DNA of 64,000 nucleotides from a virus: positions 1 to 64,000 of IMG/VR virus record IMGVR_UViG_3300015245_000003; one strand, 5' to 3'. Below, one piece after another: positions 38,515 through 46,976 of the stretch. Both the position numbers and the translations under genes were made by a program. Position 1 is the stretch's first letter; every line of letters begins with the position of its first letter. Under the pieces are notes generated by a model, which had not been told where the DNA came from, made no database searches, and saw only the letters and a program-made list of their open reading frames with translations.

Positions 38515-38703
38515 CTAAGGGCACCGACAACTGCAAGTTGGCGCTGGAGGCGGTCCGGCGTCAGGGCAGTCGTGAAAGTATTGACACTTGTAGGCCTCTG
38601 GGTGGCCCCGCCAGAGGGCGTTGGAAGCAGGGTCGAAGTAGTTGAGCGCAGCCATCCCCATGAACATGATGACGATGAATGCCCAGACGCCTCGATCGTG
38701 CAT
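38515..38703 (-). CDS. Small membrane protein with Cys-rich tail (62 aa)
   Basis: One helix (about 6-20) precedes a tail with CQYFHDC and CSCRC. The tail would face the periplasm if the N-terminus is inside. ATG 38703 overlaps the RadC-like stop (TGATG). Confidence 0.65.
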   Translation of the reverse strand: MHDRGVWAFIVIMFMGMAALNYFDPASNALWRGHPEAYKCQYFHDCPDAGPPPAPTCSCRCP

Positions 38704-39230
38704 CAGACCTTCGTCACCTTCTCCTCTTGGAAACTGTAGAACTCCGTCGGGGTGACCACCAGGTGGTCGCCGAAGACGATCTTCGGGCAGGCGACGGCCA
38801 TCCCCTTGCGGATGCTCTTGGTCAGCTCCTCATCCTGGGGGCTGGGCCGCGAGTCGCCGGACGGATGGTTGTGGCAGATGAAGTAGAGGTCCGGGCGGTC
38901 CTTCAAGAGCGCCTGGGCGATCTGCTCGTTCTCGACGTGCACCACGTGCTGACCGCCGTGGGCGATGCGCTGGTAGCACACGAGCTTGCCGTCGAGGTTG
39001 CCGTGGGCACCGATGCCGAGCACGTAGAACTCTTCGTGGGTGAGGTGGGCGATCTCGGGAGCGACGACGGCGTAGATCTGCCGCGGGTGCTTCAACTTGC
39101 CGAGCGGCTCTGCACGCTTCTTGGCCTCGATGAGTGGATCGCAACCGCATACCGACCCATCGACTGGCGTTGGGACGTTGGAGTGCTCTTTGGGGAACGT
39201 CCAGCCTTCGACGGCCGAAGGTTCCCTCAC
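38703..39230 (-). CDS. RadC-like JAB/MPN protein (175 aa)
   Basis: The JAMM metal motif is complete: EEFYVLG (Glu66/67), then HNHPSGDSRPSPQDEE with His120, His122 and Asp133. This is the DNA-repair RadC / UPF0758 family, which often occurs on mobile elements; its biochemical role is unresolved. GTG 39230 overlaps the upstream stop (GTGA). The usual N-terminal helix-hairpin-helix of RadC is missing. Confidence 0.9.
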   Translation of the reverse strand: MREPSAVEGWTFPKEHSNVPTPVDGSVCGCDPLIEAKKRAEPLGKLKHPRQIYAVVAPEIAHLTHEEFYVLGIGAHGNLDGKLVCYQRIAHGGQHVVHVENEQIAQALLKDRPDLYFICHNHPSGDSRPSPQDEELTKSIRKGMAVACPKIVFGDHLVVTPTEFYSFQEEKVTKV

Positions 39231-40177
39231 GCTAAAGGGTTGGCCGTCCCTCCAACTTGAAGTTCAGCGCGCTCGCGCTCCTCCTCGCGCCGGGCGACTT
39301 CGAGCCGCGTGCCGGTGCCGAACACTTCGTGCCAGGTGCCCCCGCCGAATTCCTTGACGTAGCGCTTGGCCGCCGCGTCCACCCAGTACATCCAGAGCTT
39401 GAGGGCCTTCTCCTTGTCGTAGGTCCCCTTGGCGATGCGGCGCCGCATGTTTTCGATGATCGAGAGCTTCTGGTTGTAGAGCTCCGATGTGTTGTCAGCG
39501 TAGAGCTCAAGCTCGGTGGCGGCGTGCTCGTCGAAGGCGTGCGACGTCTTGGCCTCCGCCGCAGTGGCCGGTTCAGCCGCCACGCTCACCGCCTTCTTCG
39601 GTCCGAAGGTCACCGCCACCTTGTACTGCTTGGCGATGGCCCCGGCGACGCGCGAAGCCTCAGTGTCGTCGTGGAAGCCATCGATGACGATCTTGTTGCC
39701 GGCAGGGAAGGCGTGGCCCGGGCCGCCCATGCTGAGGATGTGACCCCGGTGGGCCAGCGGCGGGTCGGTGACGACGACTTCCCATTCTTCGCGCGTGGGA
39801 GCCTCACCAGCGCGGCCGCAGGCGGCGTAGGCCTCTCCCGCGTGCGCCGGGGGCGTCTCGGAGGCGACGACAGCAACAGGGACACCCTGCGGGAGCCTGT
39901 CGTAGATCGCAGCTTCTGCCTTGAGCTTCGCAAGCTCGTCGTTGCTCATCGGCTGGCCGTTGAGCATTGCTGGCTTGTTGTCCAAGAGAAGACACCACTT
40001 GAAGATGCCTTGGCGGCGATTCGGCTTCTGCGCTTCGATGCGGTAGATGCCCTTGACCCCCTTAGCGTGAAGACCTCCCTGATGTCCTTGCTTGTGCCAC
40101 GTCAGAGGCTTCACCCCCTCCTCCGGAAGGTAGCGGCGCTTCTTGCGGGAGCCTTCGTACGCGACGTTCGCCTTCAT
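39227..40177 (-). CDS. Phage hypothetical protein with conserved C-terminus (316 aa)
   Basis: The N-terminal 200 residues include a conserved-looking alpha/beta stretch (GNKIVIDGFHDDTEASRVAG). The last 110 (ELYNQKLSIIENMRRRIAKG, then KALKLWMYWVDAAAKRYVKE) match a segment common in unrelated phages, where it stands alone. It may be a fusion of two modules. Function is unknown. Confidence 0.78.
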   Translation of the reverse strand: MKANVAYEGSRKKRRYLPEEGVKPLTWHKQGHQGGLHAKGVKGIYRIEAQKPNRRQGIFKWCLLLDNKPAMLNGQPMSNDELAKLKAEAAIYDRLPQGVPVAVVASETPPAHAGEAYAACGRAGEAPTREEWEVVVTDPPLAHRGHILSMGGPGHAFPAGNKIVIDGFHDDTEASRVAGAIAKQYKVAVTFGPKKAVSVAAEPATAAEAKTSHAFDEHAATELELYADNTSELYNQKLSIIENMRRRIAKGTYDKEKALKLWMYWVDAAAKRYVKEFGGGTWHEVFGTGTRLEVARREEERERAELQVGGTANPLA

Positions 40178-40253
40178 GGGGATTCTCTCCGGAATCGATT
40201 GGCCGAGCAGGCTGCCAGCTTACACCGGCAGAGCTCGCGGGCGCTACCCTAGC

Positions 40254-40583
40254 TCACTGGCGGTGGTTGCCGACTTCGACGGCCAAGTCACCTAGGGCCT
40301 TGATGATGCCAGTCTGACCTTCGCGAGCCAGTTCGACGTCGGTCGCCATCTCTTTGCCGAGCAGGACGAGATCCCTGAGCGAAGAGTCGATCGACTTGAA
40401 GACGTCGAGGAAGCTCTTGAGTGTCGCCATGCCGACGCCGAGCAGGAGCGTCTCTTCGGTGGCGCCTTTCTTGATCGCATCGGTCAGATGCTCAAGCGAT
40501 TCCTTCAAGTTGGCGCTTGGGCACATCGAGGAGAGCTCCTCGAGCGCGGGGACGACCGATTCCATCTCACGTTTCATGTTCAT
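40254..40583 (-). CDS. Helical hypothetical protein (109 aa)
   Basis: All-helical product with hydrophobic heptads (EETLLLGVGMATLKSFLDVF). ATG 40583 overlaps the kinase stop (ATGA), tying it to nucleotide metabolism by position only. Confidence 0.7.
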   Translation of the reverse strand: MNMKREMESVVPALEELSSMCPSANLKESLEHLTDAIKKGATEETLLLGVGMATLKSFLDVFKSIDSSLRDLVLLGKEMATDVELAREGQTGIIKALGDLAVEVGNHRQ

Positions 40584-41386
40584 GTTGAAGTTTCCTCCAT
40601 GATGCGCGCCACGATGGCGGGTAGAGTTGTGACGTCATCAGCCCAGGGGATGACCCATGACTCCTCGTGTTCCCAACGAGGGGTCAGTGCACGTTCGCTG
40701 CCATGCTGACCTGCTGGCCCCTCAAGGCCTCCACCTGGCCGGTACCAGATGCGCCCCCCAGCGGCGCGAACAGCCGCGAGCTCGTTGTCGAAGCGGATGT
40801 CGCTGACGACGACGCCAGCGATGGGTTTCGGAGGCAGCGGCTCGCCAACGGTTACCTCCGGCCGGCCGTAGTCGTTCCATTCGTAACCATGATGCTGTCG
40901 ATGGATGCCGCGCTCAGCCGAGTAGTACGTGAAGAAGACCCCATGCTCGTCGTCGTCCACGTTTCTGTTGCCCAGGAGAGCGGATGCAGCCGCGATGACC
41001 TTGTTGATCCGCACGTCGGGGTACATGCGCCGGCCCCACTCGGAGCCAAGCTGCTGCAGGGCGAATCGCGGGGTAAGAAAGCACTGAGGCACTTCGTCGC
41101 TGATTTTGTTGAACCGACGCTCATTATTGACGCCGCAGCAATCGCACACCTTCAGATCTCGCGCGATGGGGGTCCATTCATGGCTTCGAGGGTAGCGCTT
41201 GTCCGGCTCGTTGCGTCTGCTCGAAGGTCCCCACAGTTGGTCGGTAGAGAAGTCGAACATCTCCTGGCAGAACTTCTTCATCGCGTCCGCGCACGCGACC
41301 TTGACGAAGCTGTGGTTTTTGACGAGCAGGTCGGCGACGGTGTCCTTCCCGGCCCCTGCTCGCCCGGCTATCCCTATGATGTTCAT
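40580..41386 (-). CDS. Deoxynucleoside monophosphate kinase
   Basis: GRAGAGKDT (8-16) is a P-loop followed by the DNK helix. A CDCCGVNNER insertion may bind zinc. Mid-protein LGSEWGRRMY and late VVSDIRFDNE match phage T4 gp1-like dNMP kinases. It should phosphorylate dNMPs to dNDPs in the cytoplasm for viral DNA synthesis. Length (268 aa) is normal for the family. Confidence 0.88.
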   Translation of the reverse strand: MNIIGIAGRAGAGKDTVADLLVKNHSFVKVACADAMKKFCQEMFDFSTDQLWGPSSRRNEPDKRYPRSHEWTPIARDLKVCDCCGVNNERRFNKISDEVPQCFLTPRFALQQLGSEWGRRMYPDVRINKVIAAASALLGNRNVDDDEHGVFFTYYSAERGIHRQHHGYEWNDYGRPEVTVGEPLPPKPIAGVVVSDIRFDNELAAVRAAGGRIWYRPGGGLEGPAGQHGSERALTPRWEHEESWVIPWADDVTTLPAIVARIMEETST

Positions 41387-41547
41387 GCTCCTGTCGCTTT
41401 CTTCGCCTCACGCGCCCGGCGCGCGTCCGAGGTTCGCTTGGTGAAGTGGATGCCGCAGTAGGATCGCCCTGGAAGGCGCGTGGCGGCGCAGTCGAGGCAG
41501 GGCTTGTCCGGCTTGGGCCCTGCGGGCAATTTGGCTCCAGAGTTCAA
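41383..41547 (-). CDS. Small zinc protein (54 aa), TTG start
   Basis: TTG 41547 overlaps the upstream stop as TTGA and gives a 54-residue product with CLDCAATRLPGRSYCGIHF, a C-x2-C-x9-C-x2-H zinc pattern common in small phage proteins. The basic tail suggests nucleic-acid contact. Confidence 0.68.
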   Translation of the reverse strand: MNSGAKLPAGPKPDKPCLDCAATRLPGRSYCGIHFTKRTSDARRAREAKKATGA

Positions 41548-41927
41548 TGGGTGTCTCCCTTCGACGACGGAGGCATCGCTGACTTCAAGATAGCCTTGTC
41601 GGCCTCGGTGATCTGGAGGGCCTCGGCGATGAGCTTCACATCGATCGTGCGCTCGAGACCTTCGCGCTGGACAGAGTCCCACATGAGGATCATCTCGTCG
41701 GCGCAGAGCTTGGCATTGAGCGCGATCGTCTGCGGTCTAAGCGGCGCGGCTTGACGCTCTGCTTCACGGATCATCGCGGCGAATGCGATGTCCATGTAGG
41801 TCTTGTGTGCATCGCGGCGCATGCGCTCGACGGCCTGCACCGTCGCGAGCTTCTCCCGGTTGACGGCCGTCATCTCCACTTCCGTCGTCATCTTGTCGAC
41901 GAGGGTGTAGAGCTCTGCGATCTTCAT
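41544..41927 (-). CDS. Helical hypothetical protein (127 aa)
   Basis: Mostly helical (TYMDIAFAAMIREAERQAAP). Start ATG 41927 is set by ATGA overlap. Function is unknown. Confidence 0.7.
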   Translation of the reverse strand: MKIAELYTLVDKMTTEVEMTAVNREKLATVQAVERMRRDAHKTYMDIAFAAMIREAERQAAPLRPQTIALNAKLCADEMILMWDSVQREGLERTIDVKLIAEALQITEADKAILKSAMPPSSKGDTH

Positions 41928-42151
41928 GTTGTCTTCTCTTTCACGAGCAAGCCGATGACTTCCCCAGGCTGAATCGGAAAGGCCGGCAGGTGTCTCTCGA
42001 CGCCGATGCATTCGTAGAGCTCATCGTCGATGATGACGTCGCCTCGAAGGCCGGGAGCGTTACGGTCGCGCTCCTTGTCGCATTCGACGACGACGATGAA
42101 CCGCCCGTTGATGCGGAGCCACTCGCGCGCGCGAAACCTGGGGACGGCCAT
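41924..42151 (-). CDS. Small beta-rich protein (75 aa)
   Basis: ATG 42151 (TGATG with the methylase stop) is preferred over GTG 42154. WLRINGRFIVVVECDKER suggests a beta-barrel. Function is unknown. Confidence 0.65.
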   Translation of the reverse strand: MAVPRFRAREWLRINGRFIVVVECDKERDRNAPGLRGDVIIDDELYECIGVERHLPAFPIQPGEVIGLLVKEKTT

Positions 42152-43095
42152 CACCAGCCTCGCGTCTTGATGATGAGTTCTTTGACGGCCCCGCGCTTGG
42201 TGGCGTCGGAGTTGATGCGCCGCTTGACGTCGACTTCGACGATCTCGAAGACCTTCTTGTCGGCGTAGAGGCCCTTGATAAAGTCTGCGCTCGAGTTGGA
42301 GATGATGACCTTCGCGCCTCGCTCGTGGGCGAGCAGGGATTCGTTGCGCAGTCGCGTGTGGTCGCCCTGCGTGAAGCCCGTCTTGGCGTAGGCCGTGAAG
42401 TTGCTCGTGTCGCTCAGCGGCGCGTAGGGCGGATCGGCGTAGATGAAGTCGCCCTCCTTGGAGCCCTTGAAGACATGCGCGAAGTCGAAGTTGCCGAACA
42501 CGACGCTTCGCGTCTTGGTGCGCTTCATCGCCCGCGAGGCCGCGCGAATCGTCTCTGCGTCGCAGATCGTCGGAGGCGACTTGAACTTGCCGTGCGGGAC
42601 GTTGAAGAAGCCAGCGCGGTTGACGCGGTAGAGGCCGTTGAAGCAGGTCTTATTGAGGAAGATGAATCGCATCGCCAGACGAAGCTGCGAGAGCCGCGAG
42701 AGCTGCCACTTGCGCACGTCGTAGTAGAACGGCGCGCCACGCTTGCGGTACTCCTTCTCTAGCCGCGCCAGGCCACCAATGAGCGCATCGGGCTGGTCGC
42801 GAACGACCATGCACGTCGTGATCAAGTCGTCGTTGATGTCGTTGATGAAGGCTGCGGGCGGCTGCAAGGCGAAGAAGAGGGCTCCACCACCGAGGAACGG
42901 CTCGCGGTAGGTCGCGAAGCTGTTGGGGACCATCTGCAGGAGCGTCGGCAATAGGCTTCTTTTCCCACCAGCCCACTTGATGAAGGGCGTTCCCCAAGGG
43001 ACCCGTACGTACGAAGGGCCATCCAGGGTGATCTGTCTGACTCTTGGGAGTGCGCCGTGTGCGGTGAGCAGCTTCTCGTACTTGTCGACCTTCAC
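42151..43095 (-). CDS. dam: DNA adenine N6-methyltransferase (Dam family)
   Basis: The motif order is that of class alpha N6-adenine methylases: FIKWAGGKRSLL (38-49) and REPFLGGGALFF (64-75) bind AdoMet, and DPPY (221-224) is catalytic. Length (314 aa) is slightly above T4 Dam. It likely methylates adenine in a short palindrome, perhaps GATC, to evade host restriction. The window has no matching endonuclease, so it is an orphan. Confidence 0.92.
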   Translation of the reverse strand: MKVDKYEKLLTAHGALPRVRQITLDGPSYVRVPWGTPFIKWAGGKRSLLPTLLQMVPNSFATYREPFLGGGALFFALQPPAAFINDINDDLITTCMVVRDQPDALIGGLARLEKEYRKRGAPFYYDVRKWQLSRLSQLRLAMRFIFLNKTCFNGLYRVNRAGFFNVPHGKFKSPPTICDAETIRAASRAMKRTKTRSVVFGNFDFAHVFKGSKEGDFIYADPPYAPLSDTSNFTAYAKTGFTQGDHTRLRNESLLAHERGAKVIISNSSADFIKGLYADKKVFEIVEVDVKRRINSDATKRGAVKELIIKTRGW

Positions 43096-43373
43096 GAAGA
43101 CATCCTCCAGCGCTCGATGGCGTACATGAAGTTGGTGGCGGTGGCGCGTACTTCGCGCAGCTTTCGGATGTGGGCTGTGTCGATAGAGCCATCGCTCATC
43201 TCGTCATTGCCAGCATCACGAAGCACCTCGTCAAGGCGCTTGTTGAGGCGGCGGATGCCGTTCTCGAGAATCTTTGCCTCCTCTCCAAGAAGAGCGTTTT
43301 CGAGATGGGCCTCCATCTGCTTGACGAAGTTGTCGGCGAGCTTGCGCTGTGTCAGCTTCTTCAACTTAGCCAC
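43092..43373 (-). CDS. Helical basic protein (93 aa)
   Basis: Charged and helical (AKLKKLTQRKLADNFVKQME), possibly a coiled coil. ATGA overlap with the methylase. Function is unknown. Confidence 0.68.
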   Translation of the reverse strand: MAKLKKLTQRKLADNFVKQMEAHLENALLGEEAKILENGIRRLNKRLDEVLRDAGNDEMSDGSIDTAHIRKLREVRATATNFMYAIERWRMSS

Positions 43374-43557
43374 TCGGAGCCTCCAGCTTCTCTTTCCTGA
43401 CCGTCGTGCCGTGCGCTGCGGCGATCTGCTCGAAGTTCAACGCGCACGCTTCGCAGACGAGAACACGATCCCCGTCGCGGAAAGTGACGCGATGGGTGAC
43501 GTCGGCGCCGCAGCCGGTGTCGGCAGGCGGGATGATGGCGCGGCACTTCAACGACAT
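43366..43557 (-). CDS. Small Cys-containing protein (63 aa)
   Basis: Cys5, Cys16 and CEAC (35-38) could form a Cys4 zinc site (CRAIIPPADTGCG ... VCEACALNFEQ). It overlaps both neighbours by 8-10 bp. Confidence 0.65.
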   Translation of the reverse strand: MSLKCRAIIPPADTGCGADVTHRVTFRDGDRVLVCEACALNFEQIAAAHGTTVRKEKLEAPSG

Positions 43558-43727
43558 CTCTTCACCATCTTTGCTGCCGCATTGGCGGCCTTCTTAGTCT
43601 TGAAGAACTCATGCCAGTCACCGTCGTGCTCCTCACAGCGCCAGCGAACTTCGAAACCCAAGTGCGACGAGCGTACGTAGTTGACGCCGTCCCACTTGCC
43701 CGACTTCGCGTAGCATCTCTGTGCCAC
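43548..43727 (-). CDS. Small hypothetical protein (59 aa)
   Basis: GTG 43727 overlaps the upstream stop (TAGTG). GKWDGVNYVRSSHLGFEVRW looks beta-rich, and the end is basic. Function is unknown. Confidence 0.6.
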   Translation of the reverse strand: MAQRCYAKSGKWDGVNYVRSSHLGFEVRWRCEEHDGDWHEFFKTKKAANAAAKMVKRCR

Positions 43728-43987
43728 TACTTCTGCGTCTCCCGACTCGGTGCCTCGTCGATGAGCTTCGGCCGCTCCTCGAGCGCCGAGGGCCCAACCT
43801 CGACGCACGAGACGATCGTGTAGCGCTTCGCAACGCCGTCGACCTGCAGCGCCTTGGCTGACGCGCCTTCGATGTCGTGGGCGAAGACGATGACCTTGCG
43901 CTCGAGGACGACCTCGAAGCGCAGGGCGTCCGACTTCGGGAGGCCTTCGTCGGCAACTTCAACTTGCTCTGTCGCACCGTTTTCCAT
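43727..43987 (-). CDS. Hypothetical protein (86 aa)
   Basis: ATG 43987 is chosen because upstream codons would read through the tRNA-like sequence. The body is alpha/beta (ALRFEVVLERKVIVFAHDIE). Function is unknown. Confidence 0.68.
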   Translation of the reverse strand: MENGATEQVEVADEGLPKSDALRFEVVLERKVIVFAHDIEGASAKALQVDGVAKRYTIVSCVEVGPSALEERPKLIDEAPSRETQK

Positions 43988-43999
43988 TGGCTTACCTCG

Positions 44000-44059
44000 T
44001 GGACCTGGCGGGATTCGAACCCGCATACCTAGGCCGCGGCTCCAGCCGCTTTCAGGCCC
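44000..44059 (-). tRNA. tRNA-like sequence lacking a D arm
   Basis: The minus strand ends in a perfect T arm (GCGGG-TTCGAAT-CCCGC), acceptor strand CAGGTCC and discriminator A. A fully pairing 5' strand GGGCCTG (one G-U pair) lies 60 nt upstream. Only 28 nt separate the two arms, with a GCGGC-TGGA-GCCGC hairpin, so no normal D arm or anticodon arm fits. It may be a degenerate tRNA, a tRNA-like element or a relic of an attachment site. It overlaps the end of the next gene by 8 nt. Confidence 0.45.
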
Positions 44060-44291
44060 GCTGCGATTCCTTGCGAGTCACGGTGATTCGCACGACCTTG
44101 TAGGTGGGCCCTGCGCTGTCTCTACGTTTGCTCCACACGGCGATGTGGGCATCGGCGCGTCCGCGAGCGTGATGGAAGGTCGTACGCCCTTCAAAACCAT
44201 CGCCCCACTTATTGTCTGGGTAGAGCCACTCCTTCTGCGTGGCCCCAACAAGAAGCCTGGAGATAGCCCACTTCTGAAACGACTCAGCCAT
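44052..44291 (-). CDS. Hypothetical protein (79 aa)
   Basis: The sequence QKWAISRLLVGATQKEWLYP and GRADAHIAVWSKRRD suggest a small mixed fold. Its last codons overlap the 5' acceptor strand of the tRNA-like element. Function is unknown. Confidence 0.68.
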   Translation of the reverse strand: MAESFQKWAISRLLVGATQKEWLYPDNKWGDGFEGRTTFHHARGRADAHIAVWSKRRDSAGPTYKVVRITVTRKESQRA

Positions 44292-44297
44292 GGAGAC

Positions 44298-45014
44298 CTA
44301 CCCTACCACGACCTTCGTCTTGAAGTTGAACTTTTCATCGGCTGTGCAGTCTTTCATCCACCGTTTTGAAGTTGGCTCCCAGGAGAAGCCAGCGGCCTTG
44401 GCCAAGTCCTTGTTCTCGAAGGAGACGAGAGCTTGGAGCTTCACGCGCGGGGCCATTGCAGCACCAACGAGCGCTTGCAGGTCCGTCCCACGTTCCTTCA
44501 GGCGTGTGAGCACGCGGGCGAGGGTGTCGACATCGATTAGCGCTCGGTGGGCGCTGAGAACGCCGACGCCGTACGAGAGAGCGAGCGAAGTCAGGTTGTT
44601 GCTCGTCTTGGCCCCCGCCTCGACACCCGGCCAGGTGATATGCGAGTGGGTGCAGATCCACGGCAGCGCCTTGGGCTCTGATTTCCACATCTCCTGAAAG
44701 CCAGCGTCGGCCTCGACGAAGCTTTTGTCGAAGGAAGCCTTGTGCGCGAGGATGACATCGGCATGGGCCATCAGGTCACAGACGCCAACCCAGACGCGCT
44801 CTTGCTCGAATGCCTGCGAGAGGAGCGCTACCGAGATGCCGTTGACATGCTCGGCGGCGTTGGTCTCGCTGCGCGCGAGCGCGGAGAAGACGGCGATGGG
44901 GCTGCCCAGGGCGAGATCGTAGAGACAGACGGCGATCTCGATGATGCGATCCTTCTGGGGGTCGGTTCCTGTGGTCTCGGTGTCGAGGAGCAGAGCGCGA
45001 CGGGGGCGGTTCAT
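44298..45014 (-). CDS. DnaQ-like 3'-5' exonuclease (DEDDh)
   Basis: Motif I LLLDTETTG (Asp11, Glu13), motif II ASFDKSF (Asp96) and motif III SAHRALIDVDTL (His156, Asp161) form the full DEDDh set. The family removes 3' nucleotides from single-stranded DNA or RNA. About 60 extra C-terminal residues follow (SFENKDLAKAAGFSWEPTSK), resembling a small DUF3820-like appendage. It would act in proofreading or DNA turnover. Confidence 0.9.
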   Translation of the reverse strand: MNRPRRALLLDTETTGTDPQKDRIIEIAVCLYDLALGSPIAVFSALARSETNAAEHVNGISVALLSQAFEQERVWVGVCDLMAHADVILAHKASFDKSFVEADAGFQEMWKSEPKALPWICTHSHITWPGVEAGAKTSNNLTSLALSYGVGVLSAHRALIDVDTLARVLTRLKERGTDLQALVGAAMAPRVKLQALVSFENKDLAKAAGFSWEPTSKRWMKDCTADEKFNFKTKVVVG

Positions 45015-45244
45015 GATGGCTCTCCGCCTTCCGGTGGCAAAGGCGTCTTGTCGAGCTCCTCTGCGATCTGCTTGATGATGTCGACTGACAAGCCAGAGCG
45101 CTTGCACGCGTACACAGCGCACGCGACGCATGCGCGAATGGTCTCGTCTAACGGCATGCGTGAGACGCCGAAAAATGTGGCCAAGGTGCCGGCTAGCGCA
45201 GCTGATGCTTCAGTTTGCACTTCGAACGGGATTTTCACAGCCAC
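45011..45244 (-). CDS. Helical hypothetical protein (77 aa)
   Basis: Ala-rich helices with three Cys (RACVACAVYACKRSGLSV). Coupled to the exonuclease by ATGA. Function is unknown. Confidence 0.65.
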   Translation of the reverse strand: MAVKIPFEVQTEASAALAGTLATFFGVSRMPLDETIRACVACAVYACKRSGLSVDIIKQIAEELDKTPLPPEGGEPS

Positions 45245-45429
45245 ACCTCGTGCTTCTCACCGTCCCAGAAGCCTGAGGCTGTCTTCCCGTACACGTTGAT
45301 GACGAGAGTTGTGATCCAATCGCCGTCCGCATTGCGGACGTCCAGCGCCGACGTGCTGACGAGGGCGACCCCTGCTTCGACGCAGAGCTTCAAGAGCTTG
45401 CGCATGAACGCGTGACGTTCGCTTTCCAT
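45235..45429 (-). CDS. Small hypothetical protein (64 aa)
   Basis: ATG 45429 overlaps the upstream stop (TAATG). Beta strands (GDWITTLVINVYGKTASGFW) follow a helix. Function is unknown. Confidence 0.65.
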   Translation of the reverse strand: MESERHAFMRKLLKLCVEAGVALVSTSALDVRNADGDWITTLVINVYGKTASGFWDGEKHEVWL

Positions 45430-46163
45430 TACGGCGTCCTCCATTCCTTGTCCTTCGCCCACACGTCGAACTGCTCTTCAGTCCATCCGCAGCCGAAGTC
45501 GCCGAGTGGCAGCATTGCGTGGCGCTTGAAGGAGGCGCGCTGAGCGCGGCCATCGATGGCGAGATTGCCGTAGGACCAGTCAAGACGCTGCTCGGCCTTC
45601 TGCTGCGGCGTCATCTCGGGCAGCGCACGAGCACGTTCCTTCAACCCGATATGGTTGATGTGCTCCCAATCCATCAGCGATCGGATGCCACGGCATTGCT
45701 TCTCGATGACCCCTGCGATGTCCGGTGGCGTCCAGCCTTCGGGCTTGAGCGTCTTGCCGTCCTCGCGCTTGACGATCTTGCCGTCGTGCAGCTTCGCCAT
45801 GTTGGCGCGATGCACCTCGTCGGCGATGGGATCGCCGTTGAGGCCGAACTCGAGACGGGTACCCTCGACGACGTAGTCGAGATCCGCGAGCGCGTCGGCG
45901 AAGAGCGGGAGGTCGACCTTGATCGAAGTGTGTTCGACGACGAAGCTGAGTATTTCACGAGCGCCCTCGAGCGCAGTTCGCGGAGACCCCTCGGCTTGAT
46001 CCAAGTCGAGCACCGCGTCGAACCCTTCGAGCAGCTCCTCAAGTAGGAACATGAGCCGGAAGCGGATTCGATTCTCCGGCGGGATGGTCGGCGACTCGGC
46101 GATCGGATGTTCGAAGGCGCGGTGGAACTCGAGAACTTGATGTTGAAGTTTTGACACGGTCAT
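45429..46163 (-). CDS. MazG/PRA-PH-like NTP pyrophosphohydrolase (244 aa)
   Basis: FHRAFEHPIA then LLEELLEGFDAV gives the EExxE metal motif (Glu42, 43, 46), and DALADLDYVVEGT supplies the second acidic pair. This is the all-alpha NTP-pyrophosphatase fold, with KLHDGKIVKREDGKTLKPEG as in phage phosphoribosyl-ATP-pyrophosphohydrolase-like proteins. It likely hydrolyses dNTPs or alarmone-type signals. ATG 46163 follows AAAAAAGGAAA, a strong leader. Confidence 0.85.
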   Translation of the reverse strand: MTVSKLQHQVLEFHRAFEHPIAESPTIPPENRIRFRLMFLLEELLEGFDAVLDLDQAEGSPRTALEGAREILSFVVEHTSIKVDLPLFADALADLDYVVEGTRLEFGLNGDPIADEVHRANMAKLHDGKIVKREDGKTLKPEGWTPPDIAGVIEKQCRGIRSLMDWEHINHIGLKERARALPEMTPQQKAEQRLDWSYGNLAIDGRAQRASFKRHAMLPLGDFGCGWTEEQFDVWAKDKEWRTP

Positions 46164-46429
46164 TTTCCTTTTTTCGTGAGGAGCTTCTCGTCGAAGACGG
46201 ATCCTACGACGATCATGTTGCCGCAGTCTGGGCACTCGAAGTGCGAGCTCACTTCCAACTTGAACTCGTTGCTCATTGTCACCACGTAGCCTGCAGGGAG
46301 CTTGATGCTGTGCTGGAACTTATGTGGCATGTGCCAACCGCACATGACGCAGTTGTGCTTCGGCGGCTCCTTAGCTGGAAAAAGGACAACGTTGTCGATG
46401 AAGTTTTCGATGTTTGGATCGTCGCTCAT
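46160..46429 (-). CDS. Zinc-ribbon protein (89 aa)
   Basis: CVMC (27-30), HMPHKFQH and CPDC (66-69) make a probable zinc ribbon. Coupled to its neighbour by ATGA. Function is unknown. Confidence 0.7.
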   Translation of the reverse strand: MSDDPNIENFIDNVVLFPAKEPPKHNCVMCGWHMPHKFQHSIKLPAGYVVTMSNEFKLEVSSHFECPDCGNMIVVGSVFDEKLLTKKGK

Positions 46430-46683
46430 CGGCTCGCCTCCACAACAAACGGTGGCGCAGGAAGGTCTTCCCGCCCATCAACAAACGCGCGCGCCCACAA
46501 GTACGCCCGCCCCTGCGTCTCACGGCTCCAGGTGTGGATGGTCACCAGGCTCACGTTGTAGCCAGCTCTTAGCAGCAGGCTTGCGAGCGCGAGACGAGCC
46601 GCAGCGCTGCGGTTCTCCGCTTCCATCTTCGCGACGTCGCGCGCGCGAAGACCTCGTTTCCAGAGAGAGTCGGTGGCCATCAT
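46426..46683 (-). CDS. Helical hypothetical protein (85 aa)
   Basis: Predominantly helical, basic N-terminus (WKRGLRARDVAKMEAENRSA). Coupled at both ends by 4-bp overlaps. Function is unknown. Confidence 0.68.
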   Translation of the reverse strand: MMATDSLWKRGLRARDVAKMEAENRSAAARLALASLLLRAGYNVSLVTIHTWSRETQGRAYLWARAFVDGREDLPAPPFVVEASR

Positions 46684-46976
46684 CGACGCCCTGGGGGCTT
46701 CAGCGGAAGCGGCTTGCGAAGTACGTCAGGAATCGTTGTGCGAAGCGCCTCGCCCACAGGAACTCTCCCCGCGCTCACGTCGTTGGTGTACTGCGGCTCG
46801 TCGAAGACCTTCCCGTAGATCTCACAGATGTAGAGTGCTTGCTTGACCGAGAAGAACGTCTGACCACTCGCTAGCATGTCGCGCATCGCAGAGGCCCAAC
46901 GCGGATCCTCTTCAGCTTCGTCGGCGTAGTTGACGAGCTTGCGGAGCATCTCGGTGAACGGCTTGTCGCTTTTCAT
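46680..46976 (-). CDS. Hypothetical protein (98 aa)
   Basis: The stretch PRWASAMRDMLASGQTFFSV followed by QALYICEIYGKVFDE is typical of small helical phage proteins that sit next to polymerase genes. ATGA overlap with the polymerase stop. Function is unknown. Confidence 0.7.
   Translation of the reverse strand: MKSDKPFTEMLRKLVNYADEAEEDPRWASAMRDMLASGQTFFSVKQALYICEIYGKVFDEPQYTNDVSAGRVPVGEALRTTIPDVLRKPLPLKPPGRR

Noticed and set aside
44000-44075. Complete tRNA
   Set aside because: No D arm or 7-nt anticodon loop can be folded between the acceptor and T arms, so an ordinary tRNA with a stated anticodon cannot be claimed.
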